Source: Gnetum montanum
Lineage: Eukaryota; Streptophyta; Gnetopsida; Gnetales; Gnetaceae
Length of the DNA stretch: 36,630 nucleotides
Direction: 5' to 3'
NCBI GenBank assembly: GCA_015680685.1
Contig: MNCI01017890.1
Location: 1,357,703 to 1,394,332 of the forward strand
In this document: positions 11,195 through 20,595 of the stretch, piece after piece
Position numbering within the stretch: position 1 is the stretch's first letter
Layout of the letters: the number at the start of each line of letters is the position of its first letter
Notes under the pieces: generated by a model
Seen by the model: only the letters and a program-made list of their open reading frames with translations
What the model was told of the DNA's origin: nothing
Databases searched by the model: none
Position numbers and translations under genes: made by a program

Positions 11195-12089
11195 CTAAAA
11201 ACACAGTGAATCCCAGCTTATATTTTTTTTTGCCATAGTCCATGGTTTAACTTCCCTCAGCACCTCCCACGTGGCGGAGTTGCACTTGAACCCAGAATCA
11301 AGCACGATCTACCACAACCGATCACTACAATGGAGGAGCCTCTTCGCATCCGAATACACGACATTGTACCAAATCCCAGACGTGGACATGTTCTTGAACC
11401 AATGCAGTGCCATGCGCAACACCTCCAGATCATAATCCATTAATTGTAGATTCTTGCCCATGCTGTTGATCACAACACATCCTCTGGGATGGATGCAGAA
11501 ATCCTCGAACGCCAACTAGAAATTCAGCATGTACAATCGCGATGTAGGTGGTGCACACCACATGCCACAGGCACATTCATGCTTGACGAGCCTCACAGGT
11601 GCTATTGGAGAGTACAATGGTATTTCTAGCGACGTGGAAGAGGTAGTTGGTTATCATCAAGTTCCTATCTTCACTTACATAGTTGGCGTTGATGGTGGTG
11701 TTTTTGGTTCCCACGACAAGAGCGTAGGATCCGAGGCTCAGGGATAGCAAATATCGGGTCATGTTTATGCTGATTCCATTGGTAGCACAACCCATGCTGG
11801 AGAGATTGAAGTCCTTGATATTATCCCACATTTTGTAGTGGTTTACCACCCACGTGGCCGCCAATGGTGCTAGACTGAAAGTGCTGATGTTGACGATAAG
11901 GATGTCAATTTGCACAGGTTTTACGATGGTTTTGGCAAGGAGGTCGTCCAGCAAGGCTGTGAAGGCTTTCTCCACATAATGGGCTATTCCAGATTCTTTT
12001 TCAGGGTGGATGACCTTGAATGTAATTGGTTGCATGATCCAAGGATCGCCTGTGACTTGATACAGCTCTCTCTGTGTGTATTTTAGCAT
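11195..12089 (-). pseudogene. 3-ketoacyl-CoA synthase (FAE1/KCS type) pseudogene fragment
   Basis: KCS enzymes sit in the ER membrane and condense malonyl-CoA with long acyl-CoA, making very long chains for waxes and seed oils. The 170-codon frame 11,577-12,089 reads KTIVKPVQIDILIVN, NHYKMWDNIKDFNLSSMGC and GSYALVVGT, the KCS core around the active-site cysteine (TGT at 11,787-11,789). After a stop, a frame change near 11,517-11,521 and loss of roughly 90 residues, 11,309-11,515 reads FEDFCIHPRGCVVI (catalytic His) and ALHWFKNMSTSGIWYN (catalytic Asn). A TAG at 11,309 interrupts the tail, which continues IVLDSGFKCNSATWEVLRE to a stop near 11,195. The N-terminal membrane part is missing. It lies inside element 1, in the sense direction of that element. 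Confidence 0.88.
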
Positions 12090-12247
12090 TCATGTAATCT
12101 CAAATCTTCTGCAATTTCTTGCTAAAAGGTTTGGCAAACTTGGAAATTGAAATTGCTGAATTGGAATTGCTAATATACTATCCTAGTCAACTCCTTGCAA
12201 CTTGATATAGCTATTTCTATGTCTCATCAAAGATTTAAGAGTGCAAG

Positions 12248-12513
12248 ATGAATCCAACAGAGAACTCCAATGTGTCCCAGAAAGGTTTAAAGAGAAGCCT
12301 GACTGAGGTAGACCCCGAAACACAAATGATGGCAACTAAAATGCACCAAGTGACGTCTTAGCCTCTTTTTCGAAATGTCAATGTAAGTGTGGGATCATGC
12401 TTAGGTTGCAAGACTACTGTGAATAGGTTTGACGTGTTCATCAATCACACAGGCCCTGACACAAAGCATACCATGGCCTATCTATTCCATGAAATGGCCA
12501 AAATGTGCCAACA
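12248..12513 (+). pseudogene. TIR-domain (TNL-type) resistance gene fragment, 5' end only
   Basis: TIR domains of plant NLR receptors signal by NAD+ cleavage or nucleotide chemistry on pathogen detection. From an ATG at 12,248 one frame runs through a leader rich in polar residues, one TAG (12,358-12,360), and then NRFDVFINHTGPDTKHTMAY LFHEMA, the first strand and helix of a TIR domain. About 25 residues into the domain it is cut at 12,513, where LTR sequence begins, and the frame reads on into the LTR to a stop at 12,571. The catalytic glutamate region is absent. It lies divergently to the KCS fragment, 158 bp apart. Confidence 0.75.
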
Positions 12514-12939
12514 GTTACCAAGTACTATATGTATGCTCAAAGTGGTCATGCTCGTGTTCATTAACAACTAGAAATAAATTTCTTAATTCAAATGCATGAA
12601 AGTAAAGAGTAAGAAAGTAAAATGCATTAAAGAAAATATTAATCTATTTTCAATACTACAAGGATTGTCAAAAGAGTGTTTTATTTCTATCACACTGTTG
12701 TGCTTAGGCACATCAATGCTCAAATAAAGAATTTTATACACTTAGAATCCTTGTATGAGCACTCAGAAAATATTCTAACTCTAAGGAAAAGAAATGAAAA
12801 GAGCTTCACTACTCTAAATAAGAATGACCAAAAACTGATTGTGAAAACTGGAGCCTAGGCATAGTATTTATAGACTTAGGGTATGCACCCTGATGTCGTG
12901 TACGCAATGTTGCAGCTGATGTTAAAAATGCATTTATCA
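12513..12939 (-). repeat. 5' LTR remnant of element 1 (outer part only)
   Basis: It aligns with 3,517-3,944 from GTTACCAAGTACTATATG onward, in the same orientation. On the minus strand it starts TGATAAATGC and keeps a TATA box at 12,865-12,873. The inner 370 bp or so and the primer-binding site are gone and are replaced by the TIR fragment. Confidence 0.85.
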
Positions 12940-12944
12940 CTAAC
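12940..12944. repeat. Target-site duplication CTAAC, right copy, element 1
   Basis: CTAAC follows the outer end of the 5' LTR remnant (ATTTATCA) and matches the copy at 3,138-3,142. Confidence 0.85.
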
Positions 12945-13206
12945 CACTAAGTAGTACTAATATATAAAATATAAAATAAAATTTAATATATTATTAAAAA
13001 TAACAATAACTAATAGAGCATCAAAACTAATTTAAGCCACTAATACAATATACAATATAACCAAGCATATAATCTACTAGGCTAAATTATGAAATGATAT
13101 AAGGTGTTACTAACATAAGTATAAGAAATCATAATCACATAATAAACAAACACACATTAAGTACCTATCAAAGTAATGTCCCCAAGCCACACCCACATCC
13201 ATGGTA

Positions 13207-13211
13207 CCTAT
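13207..13211. repeat. Target-site duplication CCTAT, left copy
   Basis: CCTAT abuts the TGATACATTC start of the left LTR. The right copy is at 14,918-14,922 after GATTTATTA. Confidence 0.75.
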
Positions 13212-14079
13212 TGATACATTCTATTTTTCATAGGCTATGATATCGAGTATCTAATATCAAGGATCTAATATCTTAGCCCTGATATTGGAGCACAAGTTTT
13301 AACATCAAATATTTGATATTGTTGAATGTGTGCCTACCAATAAATATAACCAACACTTTGGCACAAAATCCAAACATTCCTTTGTCAATAGAGTAGTCAA
13401 ACCCTTGCAATTTTATTCCATAGTCTTAGAGAATAGTCAGTTAGTGTCTGTAGTGTGGATCTATCTAATTCAAGTGGCAATGCACCTAGACACATTCCAT
13501 GAATAGTAATAACATCAAGATTGATTCTTGTTCATTGAAACACTTTGACTTAGATTAAATTTACTTTCCATGTAATTTAATTTTCATGTACATACTTAAT
13601 ATTTACATTTTCATACATATTAATCAATCAACAAAATGAGGATGACTAGTTTTAAGCATAAACATATATTCTCTTGGTAATTCCAGCAACACTATCACTT
13701 GGTTTGTCTAATAGGGTAAGTCTTGATTATCCCAGTAGTGGATACATGTGTTTAGGATGTGTATGACAAGCTAGGAATAGACACTTATGACTCATAGGCT
13801 AGTTTAGACTTTAATTTTTTTTGTTAATTAGTTTAAATAATTAATTTCTTTATTATCGTTAGGAGTAGCATAAGGTCAAAATAACATCAAGGATCATGTG
13901 CCTCATTCTAGACTAAATCATACATGAAAAAGCTTCTACTACTCCAAGTGGAAAGATAATAAAATGTGATCAAGGCATAATGATCTATATGGCACAACTA
14001 GTCCCATCCATGGAATTTGACCAGATCATGCATGAACTCTGGTTATTGGTTGGGCATAGGGGGCACCCACTACTCATCA
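13212..14079 (+). repeat. Left LTR of the inverted pair
   Basis: It starts TGATACATTCTATTTTTC and ends GGGCACCCACTACTCATCA. Its reverse complement matches the right arm throughout, for example the ATATCGAGTATCTAATATC block at 13,241 against 14,862-14,890, and the region near 13,990-14,036 against 14,110-14,165. Confidence 0.85.
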
Positions 14080-14917
14080 TTTCCCAACCATAAAATTCAC
14101 AAGTGTTCATACATGATCTAGTCAAATTTAATGGATGGAACTCGTTGTGGCATCTAGATCATTATGCATTGATTGGACTAGTGGTAGCTTTGTCATGTAT
14201 GATTTAGTTCAAAGTGAGGCATATGATTCTTGATGTATTTTCAAACTTATGCTACTCCTAACAAAAATAATTAAATCAATAATTGAAACTAATTATCAAA
14301 GGAAAGTAAAGTCTAAACTAGCCTACAAGAAATGTGTTCATTTCCAACTTGCTATACACATCTTGAACCCACATATCCACTACTAGGATTACCAAGCATT
14401 ATGCTACTAGGTGAACCAAGTGATAGCCCTACTAGGATTACCAAGTGAATACATGTTTATGCTTAAAACTAGTCACCCTCATTCTATTGATTGATCAATA
14501 TGCATGAAAATGTAAATATTAACTAAGTACATGAAAAGTAAATCGCATGGAAAGTAAATTTAATCTAAGTCAAAGTGTTGTAATGAATAAGAATCAATCC
14601 TGATCTTATTTTCATTCATGGAATGTGTCCAAATACATTGCCACTTGAATAAGATGCCATACAAGTAACTTAGATATACACTACAAGCACTCACTAACTA
14701 TTCTCTAAGACTAAAGAATAATATTGCAAGGTTCAGCTACTCTATTGACAAAGGAAGTTTTGGATCATGCATCCAAGTATTGTATTTATAAGTAGGCATG
14801 CATCTCCTAATATTGGATATCTGATGTTGAAACTTGTGCTCCGATATCTGGGCAAAGACATCAGATAATCAATATTAGATACTCGATATCTTAGCCTATG
14901 AAAAACATGATTTATTA
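14080..14917 (-). repeat. Right LTR of the inverted pair
   Basis: On the minus strand it starts TAATAAATCATG (TG changed to TA) and ends TGGTTGGGAAA, having lost roughly the last 25 bp seen in the left arm. A TATA box lies at 14,783-14,790 on the minus strand. It shares the TTACCAAGTG and ATGCTACTAGG blocks with 24,590-24,640. Confidence 0.85.
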
Positions 14918-14922
14918 CCTAT
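14918..14922. repeat. Target-site duplication CCTAT, right copy
   Basis: CCTAT is followed by CATTTATTCAACTAAGTCAG, which continues the interrupted element 2 LTR. Confidence 0.75.
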
Positions 14923-15164
14923 CATTTATTCAACTAAGTCAGTGCATAGGTATAATAAATGTATCATGCTAGCATAGTAATCTAACCAATACTATGCAAA
15001 TAAAGAAACATGAACTTATCATCATACTAGAGCACAAGTACATAAATCATATTAAAGTACTCATACAAACCATCCACATAGCCATAAGGAAGAAAATACA
15101 TAAAGAGATGAAATTGAGAAAAATCAATACTAATTGAAATGATGTCAAAAGGTGGGGTATTACA

Positions 15165-15196
15165 TCCTTCCCTTCTATCCCACCCCCCTTCCCCAA
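15165..15196 (-). other. Polypurine tract of element 2
   Basis: The minus strand is almost purely purine here, with GGGGAAGGGGGGTGGGATAG followed by AAGGGAAGGA directly before the TGTAATACCCC LTR start. It is the expected plus-strand primer site. Confidence 0.8.
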
Positions 15197-16700
15197 GACT
15201 ATTTCTCCTAAAATATCTCAAAGTATTTATAATGAACATTAGCCTTAAGCTTCCATGTCACATCCTAAGAATTGTGAAAATTACAAAGTAACTTCACCAT
15301 AGGTACTACTTTACTCTATAATCTATACTCTACCTAATCTAATACTGAAATTATATGCTTAACATACAAAGAATCATCTTGAAACTAAATCTCCAACAAA
15401 TCTATCACATGACTATTGTCTGGAACACACTTTTGTAGCATCAAGATGTGAAACATGTTATGAATGCTAGAAAGTAAAGATGGAAAACCCAACTGATACG
15501 CCACATTGTTGATCTAATTCAATACCTTGAAAGGACCTACAAATCCCAATGCAAGTTTGTCCTTCCTATCAAAGTGTATTATGCCCTTTAGAGAAGACAC
15601 ATGGACAATTTCATAATTAGCTACAACAAACTCCAATGGCCTCCTTATATAGTTAGAGTAGAAGTCCTAACAATCTTACTCAACCTTTAGCCACTTACAA
15701 AATAATCTTGATCTACTCATTTGTTTGTACAATCAAGTTAGTGCTAAGTTATTAATGGTTCTCAATCAGTTTTCAATAAAGAAAGGTTTTCATGATCTAT
15801 TGTATAAGACTTAATATGGTACTACATGCAAACCTACTTGATATTTATTATTATAGGTAAACTAAACCAATAGTAATAAAATATCGTAGTTGTGTGAGTA
15901 CTAAAGTTTACATGATTAGAGCATGTTCTTCAATACTTGATTTACCCTCTTCAGCTAGCCATCCAACTAAGGATGATATGTAGATATCATATTCAACCTC
16001 ATTCCCAAAATACTTTGGAAAGCACGCTAAAACCATTAGATAAACTTAGCATCTCTTTTAGAAATAATCTTGACTAAGATAGCATGTAATCATACAATCT
16101 CTACCAAAAAGAGACAAGCTATATCCTTAGTACTAGCTATAGTCTTCAGTGTCAAGGAGTAAGCATACTTAGTCAACAAGCCTACAACCACTAGAATAGC
16201 ATTCTTCCTACTTCATGTACAAGGTAAACTAGTAATGAACTTCATAATAATCATATTTAACTTCCATTATGAGATGAAATGTAACTAGATATAATTACCA
16301 AGTTGTTGATGTTCAATCTTGACTTGTTGATAGACTAAGAATTTTGTCACAAACTTTCCAACTTACTTCTTCATACTAGATTATCAATTTATTCTCTTCA
16401 AGAGTTGGTACACCTGTTGACTACCTAGGTGTATCCAAAATTTTTTAAAGAAGTATAATTCAATAACTACTACTACAAAGACTTTAGAACACACATGCAA
16501 TCATTAAACCAAAGCAATCCATAATGATCTAGGATCACCATGATCTCATCCAACTACCTTAACTATGAATACTAAGGATATCTTTAATGCTTCTCCAAAA
16601 TCTTATTCAACATGTCTAACTAGATCACAAGGCTATGCAATTTTCTAGTGATATGTCTCAATGCATCTATATCAAAACTGGTTCTCCCTAAGTAGTACTA
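15197..16700 (-). pseudogene. Element 2 integrase with chromodomain-like tail, broken
   Basis: On the minus strand, mostly in one frame with scattered stops, the core reads IIMKFITSLPCT, VVVGLLTKYAYSL, KTIASTKDIACLFLVEIV, IISKRDAKFI and LKRVNQVLKNML. Family members have MDF, SDRDAKF and SERVNQ at the DDE residues. Here all three acidic positions read lysine, so catalysis is lost. Further on, LKGIIHFDRKDKLALGFVGP, then VAYQLGFPSLLSSIHNMFHI are the C-terminal domain. VVPMVKLLCNFHNS followed by DVTWKLKANVHYKYFEIF is the chromodomain-like end of Del/Tekay elements. It stops just before the polypurine tract. Confidence 0.85.
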
Positions 16701-17841
16701 GATGATAAAGTTAAACTTGACTAATAACTTCACATGGCTCCACTAGTGCATGTTCAACAAAGATTGATCCATGAGACACTATAAGATTTTGTGGTCGATC
16801 CAAATCATTAATGTCTTTTTGTAGAGATAGTGATGCTAAATCTTGAGCATAGATGCTATAGTGTCCAACTTAATATTATATGTCAAAAATAGAAAAAATT
16901 TTCATGCTTCAGTTGCATACATGAATATGCCATAACCTTACCTTCATGCATTAGGACACATCTGAATCCCTCAATAGAAGCATCAATGCATACATTGAAA
17001 GATTTCTTAGAAGAGGAAGAGATTCAGATGAGGGTCAAGATCAATCTTTTTTTGAACTTATCAAACATTATTGTACATAATGAATCTCATCAAAAATTAG
17101 TCTAATTTTACAATATTTTCATTATGCATAGACTAATAGAAGAGAAGTTCTTAATGAACCTTCAATAGCACTAAGCCAAACCAAGAAAGCTCTACACCTC
17201 CCCCATGTTTATAGGGACCAACCAATCATGGATGTCCATGATCATAGCAAGGTTTACCTTCACACTTGCTATTGATACCATGTGGCAAAGAAACTAAATT
17301 GCTTTTTACTAAATGAATACTTCAATGGTTGAACATGGAATTGATGCTATGATGTTGGTCCTATAGATATTTTGATAGAGAATACACTATGGTGCTATTA
17401 GTGAAAACAATGATAAATTAATCCAAGTATGAGCTCATGACACCATTAATGAGCTACATGGATACTACAAGAGCATTAGTTAGTTCAAATGACATGATCA
17501 ATAACTCATAATACCCATAACATATCTAGAAGGCTATCTTCAAAACATCCTTCTTGTGAATCCATACTTGATGATATCTAGACTTAAGATCAATCAAAGA
17601 GAATATGAAAGCTTCATATAATTAGTCAAAGAGATTGTCAATGTGTGGTAAGGGATACTCAATCTTTACCATCACCAAGTTTAGATAACATTAATTGATG
17701 CATAGCCTTAGATTGTCATCTTTTTTCTTAATAAACAAAATAAAAAAACCCCACTCACACAAACTAGAATGACCTAACTCTTTATCAAGAAACTCTTAAA
17801 TCTAAAATTTTATTCCAAATAATTAAATAGGAAAAATATTA
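16701..17841 (-). pseudogene. Element 2 reverse transcriptase, broken (downstream of the inserted LTR)
   Basis: On the minus strand the frame after the inserted LTR reads EFLDKELGHSSLCEWGFFIL, FIKKKDDNLRLCIN, KIEYPLPHIDNLFD, SLIDLKSRYHQVWIHKKDVL and CYGYYELLIMSFELTNALVV. Then VFTNSTIVYS stands at the catalytic box, where the family has VFIDDILVYS, so the aspartates are lost. A PINMGEV and SFLGL match follows near 17,180 (RT connection). RNase H below about 17,100 is too eroded to outline. The RT is cut from the protease-side linker by the LTR at 17,842-18,760. Confidence 0.85.
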
Positions 17842-18760
17842 TGTAGTACCTTTAGAGTAGGTTCACTCCAATATTAAATCACCTTCCAATACTAAATCCA
17901 AATATTATAAGAAGATAATTAATTTACTAGAAAACTAGATATCTTCAATTATTTCATGAGAAGATTATAATAGGGTTTCACAACCCACCAAAACATCAAA
18001 CAATCTCATACACTCACACAATGCTACAAAGCATGAAGCTCTACAATCATACAATGGTTGTTCTTAATGTAAGACAACCAATAGAGAGTCCCTTTCATAA
18101 CCCAGGATTGAGATCTTTACACTCAAGCCATAAGAGATACCAAGCCAACACTCACTTAATTAATTAAGAGCTAAAACACACTAATACACTCTTCACATGT
18201 GTTCTCTTAACATATCATGATCTCTTATGATATACAAGCATGAAACACAATCCATATTAATTAACTAAGTAAGACAAAAACTCTAAGAAACCTTTCTCAA
18301 GCTCAACATGAAGATCCTCTATTGTTTCTCATCTTTTCTCACCTTTTCTTAGCTATTTACAAACTTGGAATCATAATTTCCAAATTTTTCCTACCTATTT
18401 AGGTCATGTCTAGTCTTTCTAAGATGTCTCACTAAGAAACATGTAATTCTATGGAGACATATTATTCCTAGCTAAGACATCTCCTACTATAGGTAAGATG
18501 TCTTGGCAAAATCTAAGACATCTCACACTAATTTGATACATCTCTTCTCCAATGAGACATCTCTTCTCTAGTGAGACATCTTACCTAAGATATTTGCAAG
18601 TATTTCTAATACATTTGCTGACATCCAAGATGTTTTTCCTGAGAGCTCAAATCTCAAATAAGATGACTCCATGACCTCCAAGATGTCTCCAGAAAGTTTA
18701 AAACCTACAAAAACACGCATGTAGAAAAAGAGCAAGGGGATTGGAAGAGGTGTTCCTACA
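17842..18760 (-). repeat. Third-family LTR inserted in the pol of element 2
   Basis: On the minus strand it begins TGTAGGAACACCTCTTCC and ends GGTACTACA, giving TGTAG...CTACA ends. It splits element 2 pol between LSVKILSKVD (upstream) and EFLDKELG (downstream). It aligns over its length with 28,422-29,355, opposite in window orientation. Both copies hold a cluster of ATGTCTC/GAGACAT motifs near the start, then shared blocks such as TGTAGAGC-TTCATGCT. The adjacent 5-mers do not match, so the target duplication is not visible. Length is 919 bp. Confidence 0.78.
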
Positions 18761-19340
18761 TCAACCTTGGATAGAATCTTCACACTAAGCTTGAAGTTAA
18801 TCCCAAGCTCAACCTCATGTGTAGGAGGCAAACTAGACAACTCCAATCAAAACACCTCTAAGAACTCATGAACTACTAATATCTAGTCAATGTCATTAAC
18901 ATCAAATTCACTAATAGACATTGAAAAATAAAAAATGATCTTTCTATAACAAAGAATAAAAGGATTAGGATGAAATCAACTCCAATTAGACTTATTGAGG
19001 CTTTATGTGCACAACCACTAACATGTCACTAGCTAATTTTAAAGAGAGTAACTTATGATGATAATCCAAATTTCCAATAAATTTAGTTTATTAATCCATA
19101 TCCAAGATGACATCATAATCACCTAGGATCATTACATGTAAATCACTAAGCCAAGGTAGCTCACTAAGAATAATGGATATGCATTTACAAGTATGATCAA
19201 TAGCAAGGATACCACCCATAATTTTGAGAGCTATTCCTCTATTAAGAACCTCATAATCCAACTATAGATGACTGACTAGCTTCTAATCTACAAACAAATG
19301 ACTCACACTAAAATCAAAGAGAGTTAAGACATAAGAAATA
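18761..19340 (-). pseudogene. Element 2 aspartic protease and linker to RT, broken
   Basis: On the minus strand the protease reads LTLFDFSVSHLFVD at the active site, where the family has LFDSGASHSFI: the aspartate remains but the next residues changed. Then come LVSHL, YEVLNRGIALKIMGGILAID, LHVMILGDYDVILDMDWLTK (family: ILGMDWL) and, after a gap, LELSSLPPTHEVELGINFKL (family: ELPGLPPEREVEFGIDL). The last piece lies in the frame 18,568-18,846, which then runs into the inserted LTR. This wording is typical of Del/Tekay pol. Confidence 0.85.
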
Positions 19341-19399
19341 AATGTGTTATTTTCATCTTTAGCATAGAATTAGGCTGTACATACATCAGTTGGTCTATG

Positions 19400-20543
19400 A
19401 TGATATATAACTAACCTTATGCCCTATAATCTATGTTGCTATTTGGATGAAATGTTTCTATGGGCTTGACACACTTTGAAGATCTACCATCTATGTTCCT
19501 TGGATAATTTACCTTTTTATAATTAGGTATATCATAGATAAAGCAATTAGAATAATCATGAAAAATATTCCAACCTTCCTATAAAGATAACATGAGAGGA
19601 ATCCATGAGTGGCTCCTCCACTTGCAAATTAGAACTAACATTGCTACTGAAACCTATGACTACTAGGTCCTCTATCCTACTTGGATCCATTAAGCTTACC
19701 CCTAGAAGGAGGATACCTCTTATGGATCATATCATTATGTGTCACTTTAGCCTACTGACTTTGATCTAAATAGATCATCTAAACCTACACATCCTTGTAT
19801 GTCTAAAGATGGAGATGAAGAAGATGATCTATGGGCAATGTGCGTAACTTGCAAATGAACCATTCTACACATGTAGCCTCATCTTGAATAACATGGATCA
19901 CATATATACTAAGCTCTAAAAACTTCATGTTGTACTTTAAAATAGTATTATTACCTTGGTAAAGTAATAATATTTCTCTTCCTTGACATGCACATACTTA
20001 ATGGGAATGTAGCATTTCTTGAACACCTGCAAAAAAGCATCTTAAAGAATTCCATTATTCTTATATTTCCCAACCTTCTCCTAGGTTATCCATAAATGAC
20101 TAGTTATGCATTTGAGCTAGTACATAACCAATTGGATCTATTTCTTAGAAGAATATTTGAATAATTTAAACACTCTTTCCAACTTATCAAACGATTCAAT
20201 AGCTGCAGTGGAATCTTTCTCATCGATGAACATGGGAGGTTCTAACTTATGAACTTATTCCATAAGTTTCTACTATTACTAAAATTACTATCAAAGTTTG
20301 GAATATGCAAACGACATTCTATCTACTATTAAAAGAACTATAATAGATGTCAATAGATCTTAACTTAAGGAACCATAGCTTCATGTTAGGAGGAGGATTG
20401 TTATTGACCAAAGTTCCAAGCCCAGGCTCTACTTCCTTGACATGGATGTTTGGATCATGATTAAGAGTCGATGTAGAATTTAAGGGTCCTACACATGCAT
20501 TCCTACTAGATCTACAAAATCTAATATTTTCCTTGACACACAA
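19400..20543 (-). pseudogene. Element 2 Gag with zinc-knuckle remnant, broken
   Basis: Gag forms the particle that packages element RNA. The 74-codon frame 20,319-20,543 is the N-terminal part and is rich in Pro and Asn (NNNPPPNMKLW). The capsid-like centre is scattered over frames at 19,700-20,260. Near 19,520-19,570 the minus strand reads NCFIYDIPNYKKVNYPRN. With cysteine and histidine restored at the tyrosines this is the usual CCHC zinc knuckle, so three of its four zinc ligands have become tyrosine. The primer site lies just upstream. Confidence 0.7.
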
Positions 20544-20581
20544 ACCATAAATTAATGGGGACTCCTAGAAAAATATATATT

Positions 20582-20593
20582 TTTTAATACCAA
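20582..20593 (-). other. Primer-binding site of element 2, tRNA-iMet type, decayed
   Basis: The minus strand reads TTGGTATTAAAA two bases after the end of the 5' LTR (TGTTACA). The usual plant site is TTGGTATCAGAG. The three mismatches are one C-to-T and two G-to-A. Confidence 0.7.
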
Positions 20594-20595
20594 CT

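Larger units (their letters stand above)
3143..12939 (-). mobile_element. Element 1: Athila-like Ty3/gypsy element carrying host gene fragments
   Basis: This is a 9,797-bp insertion in the 3' LTR of element 2, flanked by CTAAC on both sides. On the minus strand it runs: 5' LTR remnant (12,513-12,939), a non-retroviral interior (TIR fragment, KCS pseudogene), an LTR-like piece (10,230-10,845), the Pro/Gln-rich end of Gag (9,862-10,215), protease, RT-RNase H, integrase, a long 3' untranslated stretch, polypurine tract and 3' LTR (3,143-3,944). The protease motif ALLDLGSSVNLI and the RT motif FLDGYSGYNQIQIA are of the Athila (OTA clade) kind. The primer site, leader, most of Gag and about 370 bp of the inner 5' LTR are missing. 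Confidence 0.85.
13212..14917. mobile_element. Inverted pair of element 1-family LTRs with CCTAT duplication
   Basis: Two LTRs of the TGATGA...TCATCA family lie in opposite directions with their 3' ends touching at 14,079/14,080. There is no internal region between them. The unit interrupts the 3' LTR of element 2 at a position that is uninterrupted at about 23,955. CCTAT lies on both sides (13,207-13,211 and 14,918-14,922). The arms are 868 and 838 bp and together form a long near-palindrome. Normal elements have LTRs in the same direction, so this is not a simple solo or tandem LTR. Confidence 0.8.
12940..15164 (-). repeat. Proximal part of the 3' LTR of element 2, interrupted
   Basis: 12,940-13,211 and 14,918-15,164 align with 23,750-24,247 of the 5' LTR in the same order. 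Landmarks are AACTAATAGA near 13,008 and 23,811, CATCCATGGTA near 13,197 and 23,942, and AGTGCATAGG near 14,940 and 23,973. On the minus strand the LTR starts TGTAATACCCCACC at 15,164. The interval 13,212-14,917 is a later insertion. Confidence 0.85.

Noticed and set aside
11529-11747. Plus-strand frame of 72 codons
   Set aside because: It lies opposite the KCS core and has no similarity I recognise.
13212-14917. DNA transposon with terminal inverted repeats
   Set aside because: The arms match LTRs found singly elsewhere in the window, with TG...CA-type ends and 5-bp duplications. There is no transposase or unique centre.
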